This document shows, piece after piece, positions 8,508-16,707 of a DNA stretch of 64,000 nt (the stretch's first letter is position 1; every line of letters begins with the position of its first letter). Position numbers and translations under genes: made by a program. The notes under the pieces are model-generated. The model did not search any database and was not told where the DNA came from. It worked only from the letters and a program-made list of their open reading frames with translations. This stretch comes from Candidatus Rokuibacteriota bacterium (GTDB lineage Bacteria > Methylomirabilota > Methylomirabilia > Rokubacteriales > CSP1-6): the NCBI GenBank assembly GCA_003221695.1, contig QHSX01000048.1, positions 1 through 64,000 of the forward strand, read 5' to 3'.

Positions 8508-9419
8508 CTAGACGAGCGGGTCGTAGTTGAAGTACTGGCCCGAGGTGACGTTGGGCACGAGGTGGTGCTGGAGGGTCCCGGGGAAGATATCGATTAGCTT
8601 CTCGACCGTCCAGCCCTCGGCGTCGTGGATCCGCATGAGCGGGCGGTGCTGGGCGAAGAGCATGATCTCCTTGCCGCGCACGCCGAAGATCTGGCCGGTG
8701 ATGTCCTTGGCCTGGTCGGTCGCCAGGAACGCGGCGACCGGGGCGATGTGGGCCGGCGACAGCTTCTTGATCTTCTCGACCCGCGCCTGTTGCGCCTCGG
8801 TCTCCGTCGGGATCGTGCCGATCATCCGCGTCCAGGCGAAGGGTGAGATGCAGTTCGCGGTGACGTTGTAGCGCGCCATGTCGAGCGCCGTCACCTTCGT
8901 CAGCCCCACGATCCCGAGCTTCGCCGCCGCGTAGTTCGCCTGGCCGACGTTGCCGACGAGACCGGAGGTGGACGTCATGTTGATGAAGCGCCCCCACTTC
9001 TGTTCCCGCATGAGCGGCGCCGCGGCGCGCGTGACGGCGAACGATCCCTTGAGGTGGGTGTCGATGACGGCGTCCCACTCCTCCTCCGTCATGTTGAAGA
9101 TCATCCGGTCGCGCAGGATGCCGGCGTTGTTGACGACGATGTCGATCCGCCCGAAGGCGTCGACCGCGGTCCGCACGATCGCCTGCCCACCCGCCATGGA
9201 CGCGACCGAGTCGTAGTTGGCCACCGCCTGGCCCCCCGACCGCGTGATCTCGCTCACGACTTCGTCGGCCGGGACGTGGCCGCTGCTGGTCCCGGACTCC
9301 GTGCCGCCGTAGTCGTTCACGACCACCAGGGCGCCGTGACGCGCCATGAGGAGCGCGATCTCGCGCCCGATCCCTCGCGCCGCCCCCGTCACCACCGCGA
9401 CCTTGCCCTTGAGCATCAT
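8508..9419 (-). CDS. SDR-family oxidoreductase, MFE-2/hydroxyacyl-CoA dehydrogenase type
   Basis: A 303-residue short-chain dehydrogenase. The NAD(P) site is TGAARGIG, followed by NNAGILRDRM. The catalytic set is Ser in NMTSTSG, then Y-x-x-x-K in ANYAAAK. The long C-terminal extension and the insertion around residues 40-55 (YGGTESGTSSG) resemble the dehydrogenase domain of peroxisomal multifunctional enzyme 2 and bacterial 3-hydroxyacyl-CoA dehydrogenases. Oxidation of a hydroxyacyl-CoA is therefore the best guess. A strong GGAGGG ribosome site precedes the ATG. An upstream TAnnnT box is far from the start, so this gene has a normal leader. Confidence 0.85.
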   Translation of the reverse strand: MMLKGKVAVVTGAARGIGREIALLMARHGALVVVNDYGGTESGTSSGHVPADEVVSEITRSGGQAVANYDSVASMAGGQAIVRTAVDAFGRIDIVVNNAGILRDRMIFNMTEEEWDAVIDTHLKGSFAVTRAAAPLMREQKWGRFINMTSTSGLVGNVGQANYAAAKLGIVGLTKVTALDMARYNVTANCISPFAWTRMIGTIPTETEAQQARVEKIKKLSPAHIAPVAAFLATDQAKDITGQIFGVRGKEIMLFAQHRPLMRIHDAEGWTVEKLIDIFPGTLQHHLVPNVTSGQYFNYDPLV

Positions 9420-9456
9420 GCGCCGAGCCCTCCGGCGATCGAATGAGAAGCGCCGC

Positions 9457-10317
9457 TCACGATAGCACAGCCGGCCTCGGCTGGCCGGATGAAGCGGGCG
9501 GCCGGCGGCGCCGAGCGTCGAGGGCGGCGACGAAGGCGCCGGAGAACACGAACACGACCGCCGAATAGTAGACGAACATCACGAACGCGACGAGGACGCC
9601 GAGCGGGCCGTAGATCTGGTCGTACGCGCCGACCTGCTGGACGTAGACGCGGAAGAGCTGCTTGGCGGCCTCCCACAGCACGCTCGCGAGCATCGCGCCC
9701 GCCAGCGCCGCGCCCGGCCGCGGCCGCCGTCGCGGTACGAAGCGGTAGCCGAGATAGAACATCACCGCCGAGAGCGAGAGGGAGAGACCGAACGACACGA
9801 TATCGAACCACTCCGGCGGGACGGGCAGGAGGGCATTCATCGCCAGCGCCTGGAGCCCGTGATAGATCCACGACACCGTGGTCGTGATGAAGAGGAGCAT
9901 GCTCAGGAGCACCACGAGGGCGGCGTCCGTGACCAGGTTCCGGAAGAAGTTCCGGACCACCCCTCCCTCGACCTTCACGCCGAGCAGCCGGTGCAGCACC
10001 AAGCGGCAGGCGCCGAAGAGCGGGGTCGAGGCCACGACCAGGACCGCGGTCCCGAGGAGGCTCCCCACCGCGCGGGTCTCGACGATCCGGACGAGCACGC
10101 GTGCGATCTGCCGCTGGTAGACGGGGAACTGCTGGGTGACCTGTTCCACGACGTGCCGCGACGCCTGCCCTGTCGAGAGGACGAACCCCATGATCGAGAC
10201 GCCGAGGATCAGGATCGGGATCAGGCAGATGAGGAAGAAGAACGAGAGCCCGGCGCTGAGCAGGAAGCCGTCGGCTTCGACGAACCGCGACAGGGCTCCC
10301 CGGCCGTGGACGCTCAA
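9457..10317 (-). CDS. YihY/BrkB-family integral membrane protein
   Basis: A 286-residue inner-membrane protein of the YihY/BrkB (UPF0761) family with about six hydrophobic segments. Recognisable family features are FLLSAGLSFFFLICLIP in the first helix, the central PLFGACR loop, a GALAGAMLASVLWEAAKQLF helix and the ending YGPLGVLVAFVMFVYYSAVVFVFSGAF. The molecular function of this family is not established. It lies 3 bp after the PDZ-domain gene and 37 bp before the SDR gene, so it is probably transcribed with them. The C-terminus is short, basic and Pro-rich. Confidence 0.85.
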   Translation of the reverse strand: MSVHGRGALSRFVEADGFLLSAGLSFFFLICLIPILILGVSIMGFVLSTGQASRHVVEQVTQQFPVYQRQIARVLVRIVETRAVGSLLGTAVLVVASTPLFGACRLVLHRLLGVKVEGGVVRNFFRNLVTDAALVVLLSMLLFITTTVSWIYHGLQALAMNALLPVPPEWFDIVSFGLSLSLSAVMFYLGYRFVPRRRPRPGAALAGAMLASVLWEAAKQLFRVYVQQVGAYDQIYGPLGVLVAFVMFVYYSAVVFVFSGAFVAALDARRRRPPASSGQPRPAVLS

Positions 10318-10320
10318 GGG

Positions 10321-11226
10321 CTAGAGCTGCCGGAAGAAGTAGGCGCGGTCGCCGCCGAGCACCTCGACCCGACGCACCTTGCTGTCACGCATCACCTCGA
10401 GGGTCAGGCGCTCGCCGGGCTCGTGACGCCAGAGGCGCACGTAGAGGTCGCGGCGGCTCGCCACCGCCTCCGCGTTGAGCGACACGATCAGGTCGCCCTC
10501 CTGCAGGCCGCCCCGATCGCCCGGGCCGTCGGGCACCACGCCGGCCACGACCACGCCCTCCTCGACCGGATGGGCGAAGACACCCAGCCAGGCACGCCGC
10601 GGCCGGCTCACGACCCGCCCGTGGCGCAGGAGCTCGTGCTCGTGCTTGCGGTAGTAGTCCGTCGGAATCGCCAGCGAGCTTCGCGCGATCTCGTTCAGGT
10701 TCAGCGAGACCACGCCCACCATGGCGCCGGTGAGCGTGAAAAGCCCGCCGCCGCCGAAGCCCGGGTTCGTCGCGCTCGTGACGATCGAGCGATCCAGGAG
10801 GTACTCCCAGTACGCCTCGAACTCGCCGACATGGACCACGAGCCCGCCCGCCACGCGGCGCTCCTGGGTGCCCGTCGAGGCCAACGCGATCACGGCGGTG
10901 CCCGGCTCGAGCGCCTCGCCGTTGCCGAGCTTCGCGGCGCGAAGCCCCTGGCGCTTGACCTTGAGCAGCGCCAGGCCCACCTCAAAGTCCTGGGCGACGA
11001 TCTCGGCCCGTGCCCGCCGGGCCTTGGCGAAGGCGACCTCGACGGACTGGGCGCCCATCACGACGTAGTTCACGGTGAGGATCAGCCCGGACGAGTCGAC
11101 GACCACGCCGCTCCCGAGGCGATCGTTGCCCAGGATCTGCGTCGAGGGATGCTCGCGGGCGACGGTGGCGTGGATGTGGACCACGGGTGGCAGCAGGTGC
11201 TTGACGATCTCGACCGAGGCGTCCAT
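10321..11226 (-). CDS. HtrA/DegP-like PDZ protein lacking the catalytic triad
   Basis: A 301-residue protein with a trypsin-like HtrA fold (about residues 25-195) and one C-terminal PDZ domain (about 210-290). Aligned by eye to DegP, every catalytic residue is replaced. The His of TNNHVV is Tyr54 in TVNYVV. The Asp of the D-x-A-L strand is Gly84 in VGLALL. The nucleophile of GNSGG is Gly158 in GFGGGG. It has no signal peptide, so it would act in the cytoplasm unless exported otherwise. It is therefore most likely a non-proteolytic peptide-binding or scaffold protein. It lies between a hydrolase lipoprotein gene (10 bp) and the YihY/BrkB gene (3 bp). Confidence 0.82.
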   Translation of the reverse strand: MDASVEIVKHLLPPVVHIHATVAREHPSTQILGNDRLGSGVVVDSSGLILTVNYVVMGAQSVEVAFAKARRARAEIVAQDFEVGLALLKVKRQGLRAAKLGNGEALEPGTAVIALASTGTQERRVAGGLVVHVGEFEAYWEYLLDRSIVTSATNPGFGGGGLFTLTGAMVGVVSLNLNEIARSSLAIPTDYYRKHEHELLRHGRVVSRPRRAWLGVFAHPVEEGVVVAGVVPDGPGDRGGLQEGDLIVSLNAEAVASRRDLYVRLWRHEPGERLTLEVMRDSKVRRVEVLGGDRAYFFRQL

Positions 11227-11236
11227 GGGCGATCGG

Positions 11237-12082
11237 CTACTTCCGCTTCAGATGATAGCCGAAGAAGTCCTCGATGCGCCGCTGCGCGTCCACGAAGGCG
11301 GCCGCCTCGAAGCCGACGGTCGCCCCGCAGCACTCGCCCGGCTTGTTCCGGTTGCCGACGTCGGGCAGGTACGTCCGCCGCTGGCCGACCACGTCGAAGT
11401 AGTGGACGGCGCCCGGATAGAGGACGATCGTGGCGTCCGCGCCGCGGCGCCGCATGTTGGCGACCATCTCGACGCAAGGGCCGGGGAGCGTCCAGTCGTC
11501 GGCCTCACCCATCAGGATCAGCAACGGCCGGGTCACGAGCTCGTTCACCAGCGAGTAGCACCCGCCCGGGTAGACGCCGATCGCCGCCGCGAAGCCCGGC
11601 GACGGCAGCGTGACGCCTCGCCTGCGCGCGCGCTCCAGGCTCGGACCGTTCACGGCGGCGATCGCGAACACGCCGCCGTTGGACCAGCCGATGACGCCGA
11701 TGCGGCTCCGGTCGACGAACGGCTGCGCCTGGAGGAAACGCAGCGCGCCGCCGGTGTCGTCGAAGCGCTCGGTCGACGGGAGATCGGGTGTGTCCGCGTC
11801 GCAGCCGCGACCGATCCCGCGCGCGGCCCAGCTGTCCACGATCAGCGCGACGTAGCCGCGCTCGCGGAACCAGCCCGCCCAGTCGCGGGTCGACGCGGAC
11901 ACGCCGTGGCAGCCGTGCAGCAACACGACCGCAGGAAACGGGCCCTCGCCGGCGGGACGCAGCTCCCAGCCCGGCACGCGGAGCGGCGCGCCCGGAGTCA
12001 CGTTCGGGAACGCGACGCGCGTGGAGGCGCAGCCGACCAGGGCGAACACGGCGAGCAGCGCCACGGAGGGGCGGCGGGGCAT
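11237..12082 (-). CDS. Dienelactone hydrolase-like alpha/beta hydrolase, lipoprotein
   Basis: A 281-residue alpha/beta hydrolase of the dienelactone hydrolase group. The N-terminus is a lipoprotein signal with lipobox LVGC at about residue 18, so it is probably anchored to a membrane outside the cytoplasm. The oxyanion motif LLHGCHG is followed by the nucleophile elbow GWSNGG, with Ser where classical dienelactone hydrolases have Cys. Asp (GEADDW) and His (AVHYFD) complete the triad. Substrate unknown; esters or lactones are likely. A TATCCT box ends 7 nt before the ATG with no ribosome site between, so its message is probably leaderless. It diverges from the selenoprotein gene at 12122. Confidence 0.85.
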   Translation of the reverse strand: MPRRPSVALLAVFALVGCASTRVAFPNVTPGAPLRVPGWELRPAGEGPFPAVVLLHGCHGVSASTRDWAGWFRERGYVALIVDSWAARGIGRGCDADTPDLPSTERFDDTGGALRFLQAQPFVDRSRIGVIGWSNGGVFAIAAVNGPSLERARRRGVTLPSPGFAAAIGVYPGGCYSLVNELVTRPLLILMGEADDWTLPGPCVEMVANMRRRGADATIVLYPGAVHYFDVVGQRRTYLPDVGNRNKPGECCGATVGFEAAAFVDAQRRIEDFFGYHLKRK

Positions 12083-12089
12083 GGGGTTG

Positions 12090-12115
12090 AGGATACACCG
12101 AGGCCCGGGTATGCT
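12090..12115. promoter_or_regulatory. Divergent pair of -10-like boxes for leaderless genes
   Basis: On the minus strand TATCCT (12095-12090) ends 7 nt before the ATG at 12082. On the plus strand TATGCT (12110-12115) ends 6 nt before the GTG at 12122. Transcription from such boxes would begin at the start codons themselves. The start codons are only 39 bp apart, so each -35 region must fall in or near the other gene. Seen by inspection; transcription start sites are not known. Confidence 0.55.
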
Positions 12116-12121
12116 GGCCCC

Positions 12122-12739
12122 GTGAATCGCGTGGTCCGCGTCATCGCGTACTCCGACTACCTGTGACCGTGGTGCTTCCCGGCGGCGGTTCGCCTCCGGC
12201 GATTGCGCGAGGAGCTCGGCTCCGTCGTTACGATCGAGTCACGGGCGTTCCCCCTCCGCCCGGCGCCCGCGCGCGGGGTCGCCTTCAAGTCCACCTACCG
12301 CGAGGAGGGGTGGCGGCGGTGCGCCGAGATGTCGGCGGCCGACGGCATCCGCTTCACCCCGTGGCCCCACGCGGAGCTGCCGGGCTTCAGCCTCCCCGCC
12401 CTGGAGGCTGCCAAGTGCGTCGCCAAGCAGAGCGGCGAGCTTTTCGAGCGCGTTCACCTCGCGCTCTACGAGGCGTTCTTCACGGAGAGCCGTAACATCG
12501 CCGACGCGAAGGAGGTCGCGGCGACCGTCGCCGCAGCGGGCGCCGACATGGAGCGCTTCACCGCCGACTTCGAGGCGGGAATCGGCCGAGACGCGGTCAT
12601 GAGCGACTACGAGGCGGCCGTGAGCGAGCACGGCGTCCGCTCGATCCCGACGGTCATCGTCACCGACACGGGCCGCGCCGTGGTGGGCCTGGCCGACTAC
12701 GCCGTCTACCGCGCGGCCGTGGAGGAGGCCCTCGCCTAG
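12122..12739 (+). CDS. DsbA/FrnE-family thiol oxidoreductase with in-frame TGA: putative selenoprotein (UPWC)
   Basis: Read from the GTG at 12122, codon 15 is TGA (12164-12166), and the frame then stays open to a TAG at 12737. The protein would be 205 residues. It opens VIAYSDYL-U-PWCFP where DsbA/FrnE-type thioredoxin-fold proteins have a CPWC active site, so the TGA replaces exactly the nucleophilic Cys. The rest is a normal family member, with a helical insertion and the cis-Pro loop GVRSIPTVIV. A hairpin with a 3-nt loop beginning with G follows 21 nt after the TGA, matching bacterial SECIS geometry. Selenocysteine is the best explanation. A TGC-to-TGA error or a broken gene is the alternative. 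It is probably transcribed leaderless from TATGCT. Confidence 0.8.
12179..12199 (+). promoter_or_regulatory. Candidate bacterial SECIS hairpin
   Basis: Two 4-bp stem blocks (12179-12182 with 12196-12199, and 12184-12187 with 12191-12194) are separated by one C-T mismatch. They close a 3-nt loop GTT at 12188-12190. The loop starts 21 nt after the TGA at 12164-12166 and its first base is G. These features match the published model for SelB recruitment: a loop 16-37 nt after UGA with a G in its first two bases. Confidence 0.65.
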
Positions 12740-12878
12740 CCGCGGGCTCACGCTCGAGCACGCGCCGCTCCTCTTCGGCCGGGACCCGACGCCAGGACTC
12801 CTGGCCTTCGACCTCGCCGAGGGCGGGAGTGCGATCCGCCTCTACCGGCGCCAGGCGGACGTCATCCATACGGAGACC

Positions 12879-15005
12879 GTGCCCTTCTCCCCGTTCCTGC
12901 TCCTGGCGGACGCGGCGCTCGTCGAGTCCACCGCCGGGCTCCTGTCGCTCGAGCCGCTCGACGGCCCCAGCGTCTTCCGCTGGCTCGCGCGTTACCGCGC
13001 CTGGGCCGACGCCCTCGCCGCCCGCGACCGCTGCCGCGAGGCGAGCGGCGCGGGCGCGAACATGCCCGGGGCGCCCTATCGCTTCCTCGCCGATCCCGTC
13101 CATCAGTACCTCCTCGTGGCCGGGCGGACCTCGTTCGGCGGCCTGGCCTTCGGCGATCTCCGGCGCCTGGCGCTCGATATCGAAGTCGTCACCACGGCGG
13201 GCTACGAGTTCCCGAGCGCCGCGCGCGCCGACGACCGGATCGTCGCGGTCGCCCTCGCCGACTCCTCCGGCTTCCGTCACGTCGTGCGGGGAGACCGGCT
13301 CGACGAGCGCCTCCTGCTCGAGGAGTGCACGCGGATCATCCGAGAGCGCGACCCGGACGTGATCGAGGGCCACAACATCTTTCGCTTCGACCTCGAGTAT
13401 CTGGAAGCGCGGGCGCGTCGGCACGACGTCGTGCTCCGCTGGGGCCGCGACGGCAGCGCGCTCCGGAGGCGGGTCGCGCGCCTGCAGATCGCCGAACGGA
13501 CGATCGACTACCGGCGCTGGGACGCCGCCGGCCGGCACGTGGTCGACACCTGGATGCTTGCCCAGCTCCACGACGCGGGCGCCCGCGACCTGCCGAGCTT
13601 CGGTCTCAAGGAGCTCGCGCGCCACTTCGGCGTCGCCGCCCCGGACCGCACGTACATCGACGCGTCGCAAGTCGCGCGGACGCTCCGGGAGGACCCCGAG
13701 CGGCTCGTGGCCTACGCGATCGACGACGCGGTGGAGACGCTCGGCGTCGCCGCCGTGCTCGCGCCGCCCTACTTCGCCCAGGCGCAGGTCGTCCCGTTCG
13801 ACTACCAGACGTGCACGCTGCGCGGCGCGGCCGCCAAGATCGATGCGTTGATGCTCCGCGAGTACCTCTACCGGCGCCACGCCGTGCCCGCCCCCCAGCC
13901 GACCGCACCGGTGGGCGGCGGCCACACGGTCATCTGCCAGCAGGGTGTTGCCCGCCCGGTCCTCCACGTGGACGTGACGTCTCTCTACCCATCGCTGATG
14001 CTCGCCCACTCGATCGGGCCGGCCTCGGACGCGCTGGGCGTCTTCCCCGCGCTGCTCCAGCATCTCCGCGACTTCCGGATTCGCGCCAAGCGACTCGCCC
14101 GGGAGACGGCCGAACCGGCCGAGCGTGCCCACCTCGGCGCGCTCCAGCAGTCGTTCAAGATCCTGATCAACGCCTTCTACGGCTACCTCGCATTCAGCGG
14201 CGGTCACTGGAACGACTACAACGCCGCCAACCGCGTGACGGCGGAGGGCCGCGCCGTGGTCGCCTCGCTGCTCGAGCGGCTCACCGGGCTCGGCGCCACT
14301 CCCGTCGAAGCGGACACGGACGGCGTCTACTTCGTCCCACCGCCGGGCCACCGCCCGGACGACGACGACGCCCTGCTCGAGCGGATCGCGGTCGGTCTGC
14401 CTGCCGGGCTCCAGCTCGAGCTCGACGGCCGGTACGCGGCGATGTTCAGCTACAAGATGAAGACCTATGCGCTCCTGGACGCGCGCGACCGGCTTCAGCT
14501 CAAGGGCTCCGCGTTCCGCTCGCGCGGCCTCGAGCCGTTCCAGCGGCAGGTCATCGAGGAGGTCGTCCGCGCTCTCCTCGACGGCCGCCCGGACGAGGTC
14601 CGGCGGATCATCGACCGCCGGCTCGCCGATTTCGGCGCCCACCGCGTCGACGTGCGCGCGTTCGCCAGGACGGAGACGCTCCAGGAGTCGCTCGACGCTT
14701 ACCGGCTCAAAGTCAACGCCGGCGCGCGGTCGGTCTCCGCAGCGTACGAGCTGGCGGCGGCGGCAGGACGCGCGCTGGAGCCCGGCGATCAGATCTCGTA
14801 CTACGTGACCGGCCACGGCGCCGGCGTGGCCGTCAACGGGCACGTGAAGCTCGCGAGCCAGTGGGACCCGGCGCGCCCCGACGAGAACGTCGAGTATTAC
14901 CAGGCCAAGGTGCGCGAGATCTGGGAGCGCTTCCGCCCGTTCACGGAGTTCGACGGGCTCCGACCGTACGTCGAGGAGCCGGAGCCCCAGCTCAACCTCT
15001 TCTGA
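12879..15005 (+). CDS. Family B DNA polymerase with 3'-5' exonuclease domain
   Basis: A DNA polymerase of family B (Pol II-like), 708 residues from the GTG used here. The proofreading exonuclease has motifs LALDIEV, GHNIFRFDLEYL and YAIDDAVE. The polymerase has motif A DVTSLYPSLM, motif B FKILINAFYGYL and motif C ADTDGVYF, so both activities look intact. It ends EEPEPQLNLF, resembling a beta-clamp binding tail. The coding pattern clearly continues upstream in frame to about 12741 (LLFGRDPTPGLLAF and onward), but no ATG, GTG or TTG occurs there. The true start is either non-canonical or hidden by a sequence error. It follows the selenoprotein gene directly. Likely role: repair or translesion synthesis. 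Confidence 0.88.
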   Translation: MPFSPFLLLADAALVESTAGLLSLEPLDGPSVFRWLARYRAWADALAARDRCREASGAGANMPGAPYRFLADPVHQYLLVAGRTSFGGLAFGDLRRLALDIEVVTTAGYEFPSAARADDRIVAVALADSSGFRHVVRGDRLDERLLLEECTRIIRERDPDVIEGHNIFRFDLEYLEARARRHDVVLRWGRDGSALRRRVARLQIAERTIDYRRWDAAGRHVVDTWMLAQLHDAGARDLPSFGLKELARHFGVAAPDRTYIDASQVARTLREDPERLVAYAIDDAVETLGVAAVLAPPYFAQAQVVPFDYQTCTLRGAAAKIDALMLREYLYRRHAVPAPQPTAPVGGGHTVICQQGVARPVLHVDVTSLYPSLMLAHSIGPASDALGVFPALLQHLRDFRIRAKRLARETAEPAERAHLGALQQSFKILINAFYGYLAFSGGHWNDYNAANRVTAEGRAVVASLLERLTGLGATPVEADTDGVYFVPPPGHRPDDDDALLERIAVGLPAGLQLELDGRYAAMFSYKMKTYALLDARDRLQLKGSAFRSRGLEPFQRQVIEEVVRALLDGRPDEVRRIIDRRLADFGAHRVDVRAFARTETLQESLDAYRLKVNAGARSVSAAYELAAAAGRALEPGDQISYYVTGHGAGVAVNGHVKLASQWDPARPDENVEYYQAKVREIWERFRPFTEFDGLRPYVEEPEPQLNLF

Positions 15006-15200
15006 TTAACGTCGGGGGGAGCGACGCCGCTCCACCCCGACACCCCCCACCGATCACACGTGGCAGTCACGCACAGAGGATGGATTGCGCGGGCCAAGCC
15101 CGCGCTCGAACCGGGACCGGGACGTCCGCACACGACGCGGAGGGAACGGGTCTCACCCACCGGCTGTCCGGGCGTCCCGGGCCCCACGGTCGGGTCAGAT
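15006..15200. other. Intergenic region without recognised feature
   Basis: This is 195 bp between the convergent polymerase and radical SAM genes. It has a C-rich start and a GGGTCAGATTCACCA string, but I see no terminator with a T tract, no RNA gene and no credible ORF. Confidence 0.4.
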
Positions 15201-16187
15201 TCACCATACGAGAGACAGTTGACTCGGGGTCGGGCTATCGGCCGGGCGGTCGGCGCGGCGACGCGCGCCGAACCCGACTTCGGCGGAGAGTCTCCGCACG
15301 AGCGCTTCGATGCCGGCGACGTAGTCGCGCCTGGCATACGCCGAGTCGGCGTAGAGCCGCTCGTACTCGGGGACGAGCTCCGGGAATTCCGCCCGGAGGA
15401 ACTCGAAGAACGTCTCTCGCGTCCCGCGTCGCAGGAACAGCACATTCGATTCGGCGATCTCGGCTCCGGCCTCGCGCGCCCGGACCAGGAGCGCACGCAG
15501 ATTCGCCTCGCCGTCGGTCAGCCGGGGGAGCACCGGCATGATGAACAGGCGCGTGGGGATCCCGCCGGCCGCCAGCGCCGTCATCGCCTCGAACCGGAGA
15601 TCGGGCCGGGGCGCGCGGGGCTCGAGGCGCCGCGCGAGGGCCTGGTCGAGCGTCGGGATCGAGAAGTTCACCGAGACCTCCGAACGCGCGGCGATCTCTC
15701 GGAGCAGCGTCAGATCACGGCGGACGAGGACCGATTTCGTGGTGATGGACAGTCGCACGCCGACCACCTTCGAAGCCGCCTCGAGCACCCTCCGGGTGAC
15801 CTCGAACCTGGACTCTGCCGGCTGGTAGGGATCCGTTGCGGTCCCGAGGGCGACGAGCAGCCCGCTGCGCCGAGCCCGCTTGAGCTCGGCGACGAGCGAG
15901 CCCGGGTCGGTGAGCTTGACGTAGATGCGTCGCTCGAACGCCGCGGGATCGTTCTCCCCGAGGAACTCGTGAGTGTAGCGGGCGAAGCAGTACTTGCACG
16001 ACATCTCGCAGCCCCGATAAGGATTGACGGTCCACCCGAACGGCATCGGCCGGGCGTTCAACCGGTTCACGAGGCTCGCAGCTCGAAGTTGCCGGTATTC
16101 AACGCCACGACGCTCGTCGAACGTCGGCCCCATCCGATCCCTCATTCCCGGCGCCGGAACCCCTGGCTTGATCTTAATAATCATCAC
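15201..16187 (-). CDS. SPL-family radical SAM protein (DNA repair photolyase-like, COG1533)
   Basis: A radical SAM enzyme of about 328 residues with the cluster motif CEMSCKYC (Cys-x3-Cys-x2-Cys) after VNPYRG, and the family strings ALGTATDPYQP and SITTKSVLVRRD. COG1533 is related to spore photoproduct lyase, but most members are uncharacterised, so DNA-lesion repair is only a family-level suggestion. A perfect TATACT box (16199-16194) ends 6 nt before GTG 16187, with ATG 16184 next to it. I chose the GTG, giving a leaderless message. A TTG at 16208 would place the box inside the gene. Confidence 0.82.
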   Translation of the reverse strand: MMIIKIKPGVPAPGMRDRMGPTFDERRGVEYRQLRAASLVNRLNARPMPFGWTVNPYRGCEMSCKYCFARYTHEFLGENDPAAFERRIYVKLTDPGSLVAELKRARRSGLLVALGTATDPYQPAESRFEVTRRVLEAASKVVGVRLSITTKSVLVRRDLTLLREIAARSEVSVNFSIPTLDQALARRLEPRAPRPDLRFEAMTALAAGGIPTRLFIMPVLPRLTDGEANLRALLVRAREAGAEIAESNVLFLRRGTRETFFEFLRAEFPELVPEYERLYADSAYARRDYVAGIEALVRRLSAEVGFGARRRADRPADSPTPSQLSLVW

Positions 16188-16206
16188 CTGTTGAGTATAT
16201 CTCACC

Positions 16207-16241
16207 AAGAAAAAGGCCCGGGAACGAAGAATCCCCGGGCC
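16207..16241 (-). terminator. Rho-independent terminator of the RRM gene
   Basis: On the minus strand a perfect 8-bp GC stem (GGCCCGGG with CCCGGGCC, 16241-16234 and 16222-16215) closes an 11-nt loop and is followed by TTTTTCTT. It begins 7 bp after the RRM gene stop. It is the clearest intrinsic terminator in the window. Confidence 0.88.
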
Positions 16242-16247
16242 GATTCT

Positions 16248-16574
16248 CTAGCGGCGCCAGCCTCCGCCGGGCCCGCCGCCTGGACGCGGACCACGGTCAC
16301 CGCGAGGCCCGCCGGATCCGCGTTGCGGCTGGGGCCGCGCCTCGTCCACGACGAGGTTCCGATCTCGGAAGAGGCGTCCGTTCAGCATCTCTATCGCCTT
16401 CGTCGCCTCCTCTTTGGTGGCCATCTCGACAAACCCGAATCCGCGCGGCCGTCCCGTGAACTGATCGGTGATGATTCGAACCGTCTCGACGGTGCCAGCC
16501 TGTGCGAAGAGTTCCCGGAGATCTTCCTCCGTGGCCTGGAACGAAAGGTTACCGACAAACAGCTTAGCGGCCAT
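16248..16574 (-). CDS. RRM-domain RNA-binding protein
   Basis: A 108-residue protein with one RNA-recognition motif at residues 1-80. RNP2 is LFVGNL and RNP1 is RGFGFVEM, with the aromatic residues that stack on RNA bases in place. The C-terminus is a Gly/Arg/Pro-rich tail, as in cyanobacterial Rbp and other bacterial cold-inducible RRM proteins. A role in RNA chaperoning is the likely function. It is a single-gene unit with its own promoter (TTGACA, TAATCT), a strong AGGAGG ribosome site 8 nt before the ATG and its own terminator. That is a contrast to most genes around it. Confidence 0.93.
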   Translation of the reverse strand: MAAKLFVGNLSFQATEEDLRELFAQAGTVETVRIITDQFTGRPRGFGFVEMATKEEATKAIEMLNGRLFRDRNLVVDEARPQPQRGSGGPRGDRGPRPGGGPGGGWRR

Positions 16575-16650
16575 CGCGCGACCCTCCTAGCCCTCACGAA
16601 AGCGGCGGAAAAAAGGGAGACTTCTTGATACCCTCCCTCGCGACACCGAC

Positions 16651-16680
16651 AGATTAGTGACAGGGGGCGACACATGTCAA
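16651..16680 (-). promoter_or_regulatory. Sigma-70-type promoter for the RRM gene
   Basis: On the minus strand TTGACA (16680-16675) is separated by 18 bp from TAATCT (16656-16651). Transcription would start near 16644. This leaves a leader of about 70 nt that contains a T-run and the AGGAGG ribosome site. A perfect -35 hexamer is not seen at the other promoters of the window. Confidence 0.7.
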
Positions 16681-16707
16681 GGGAACCCGCTCGCTGGACA
16701 GGAACCA

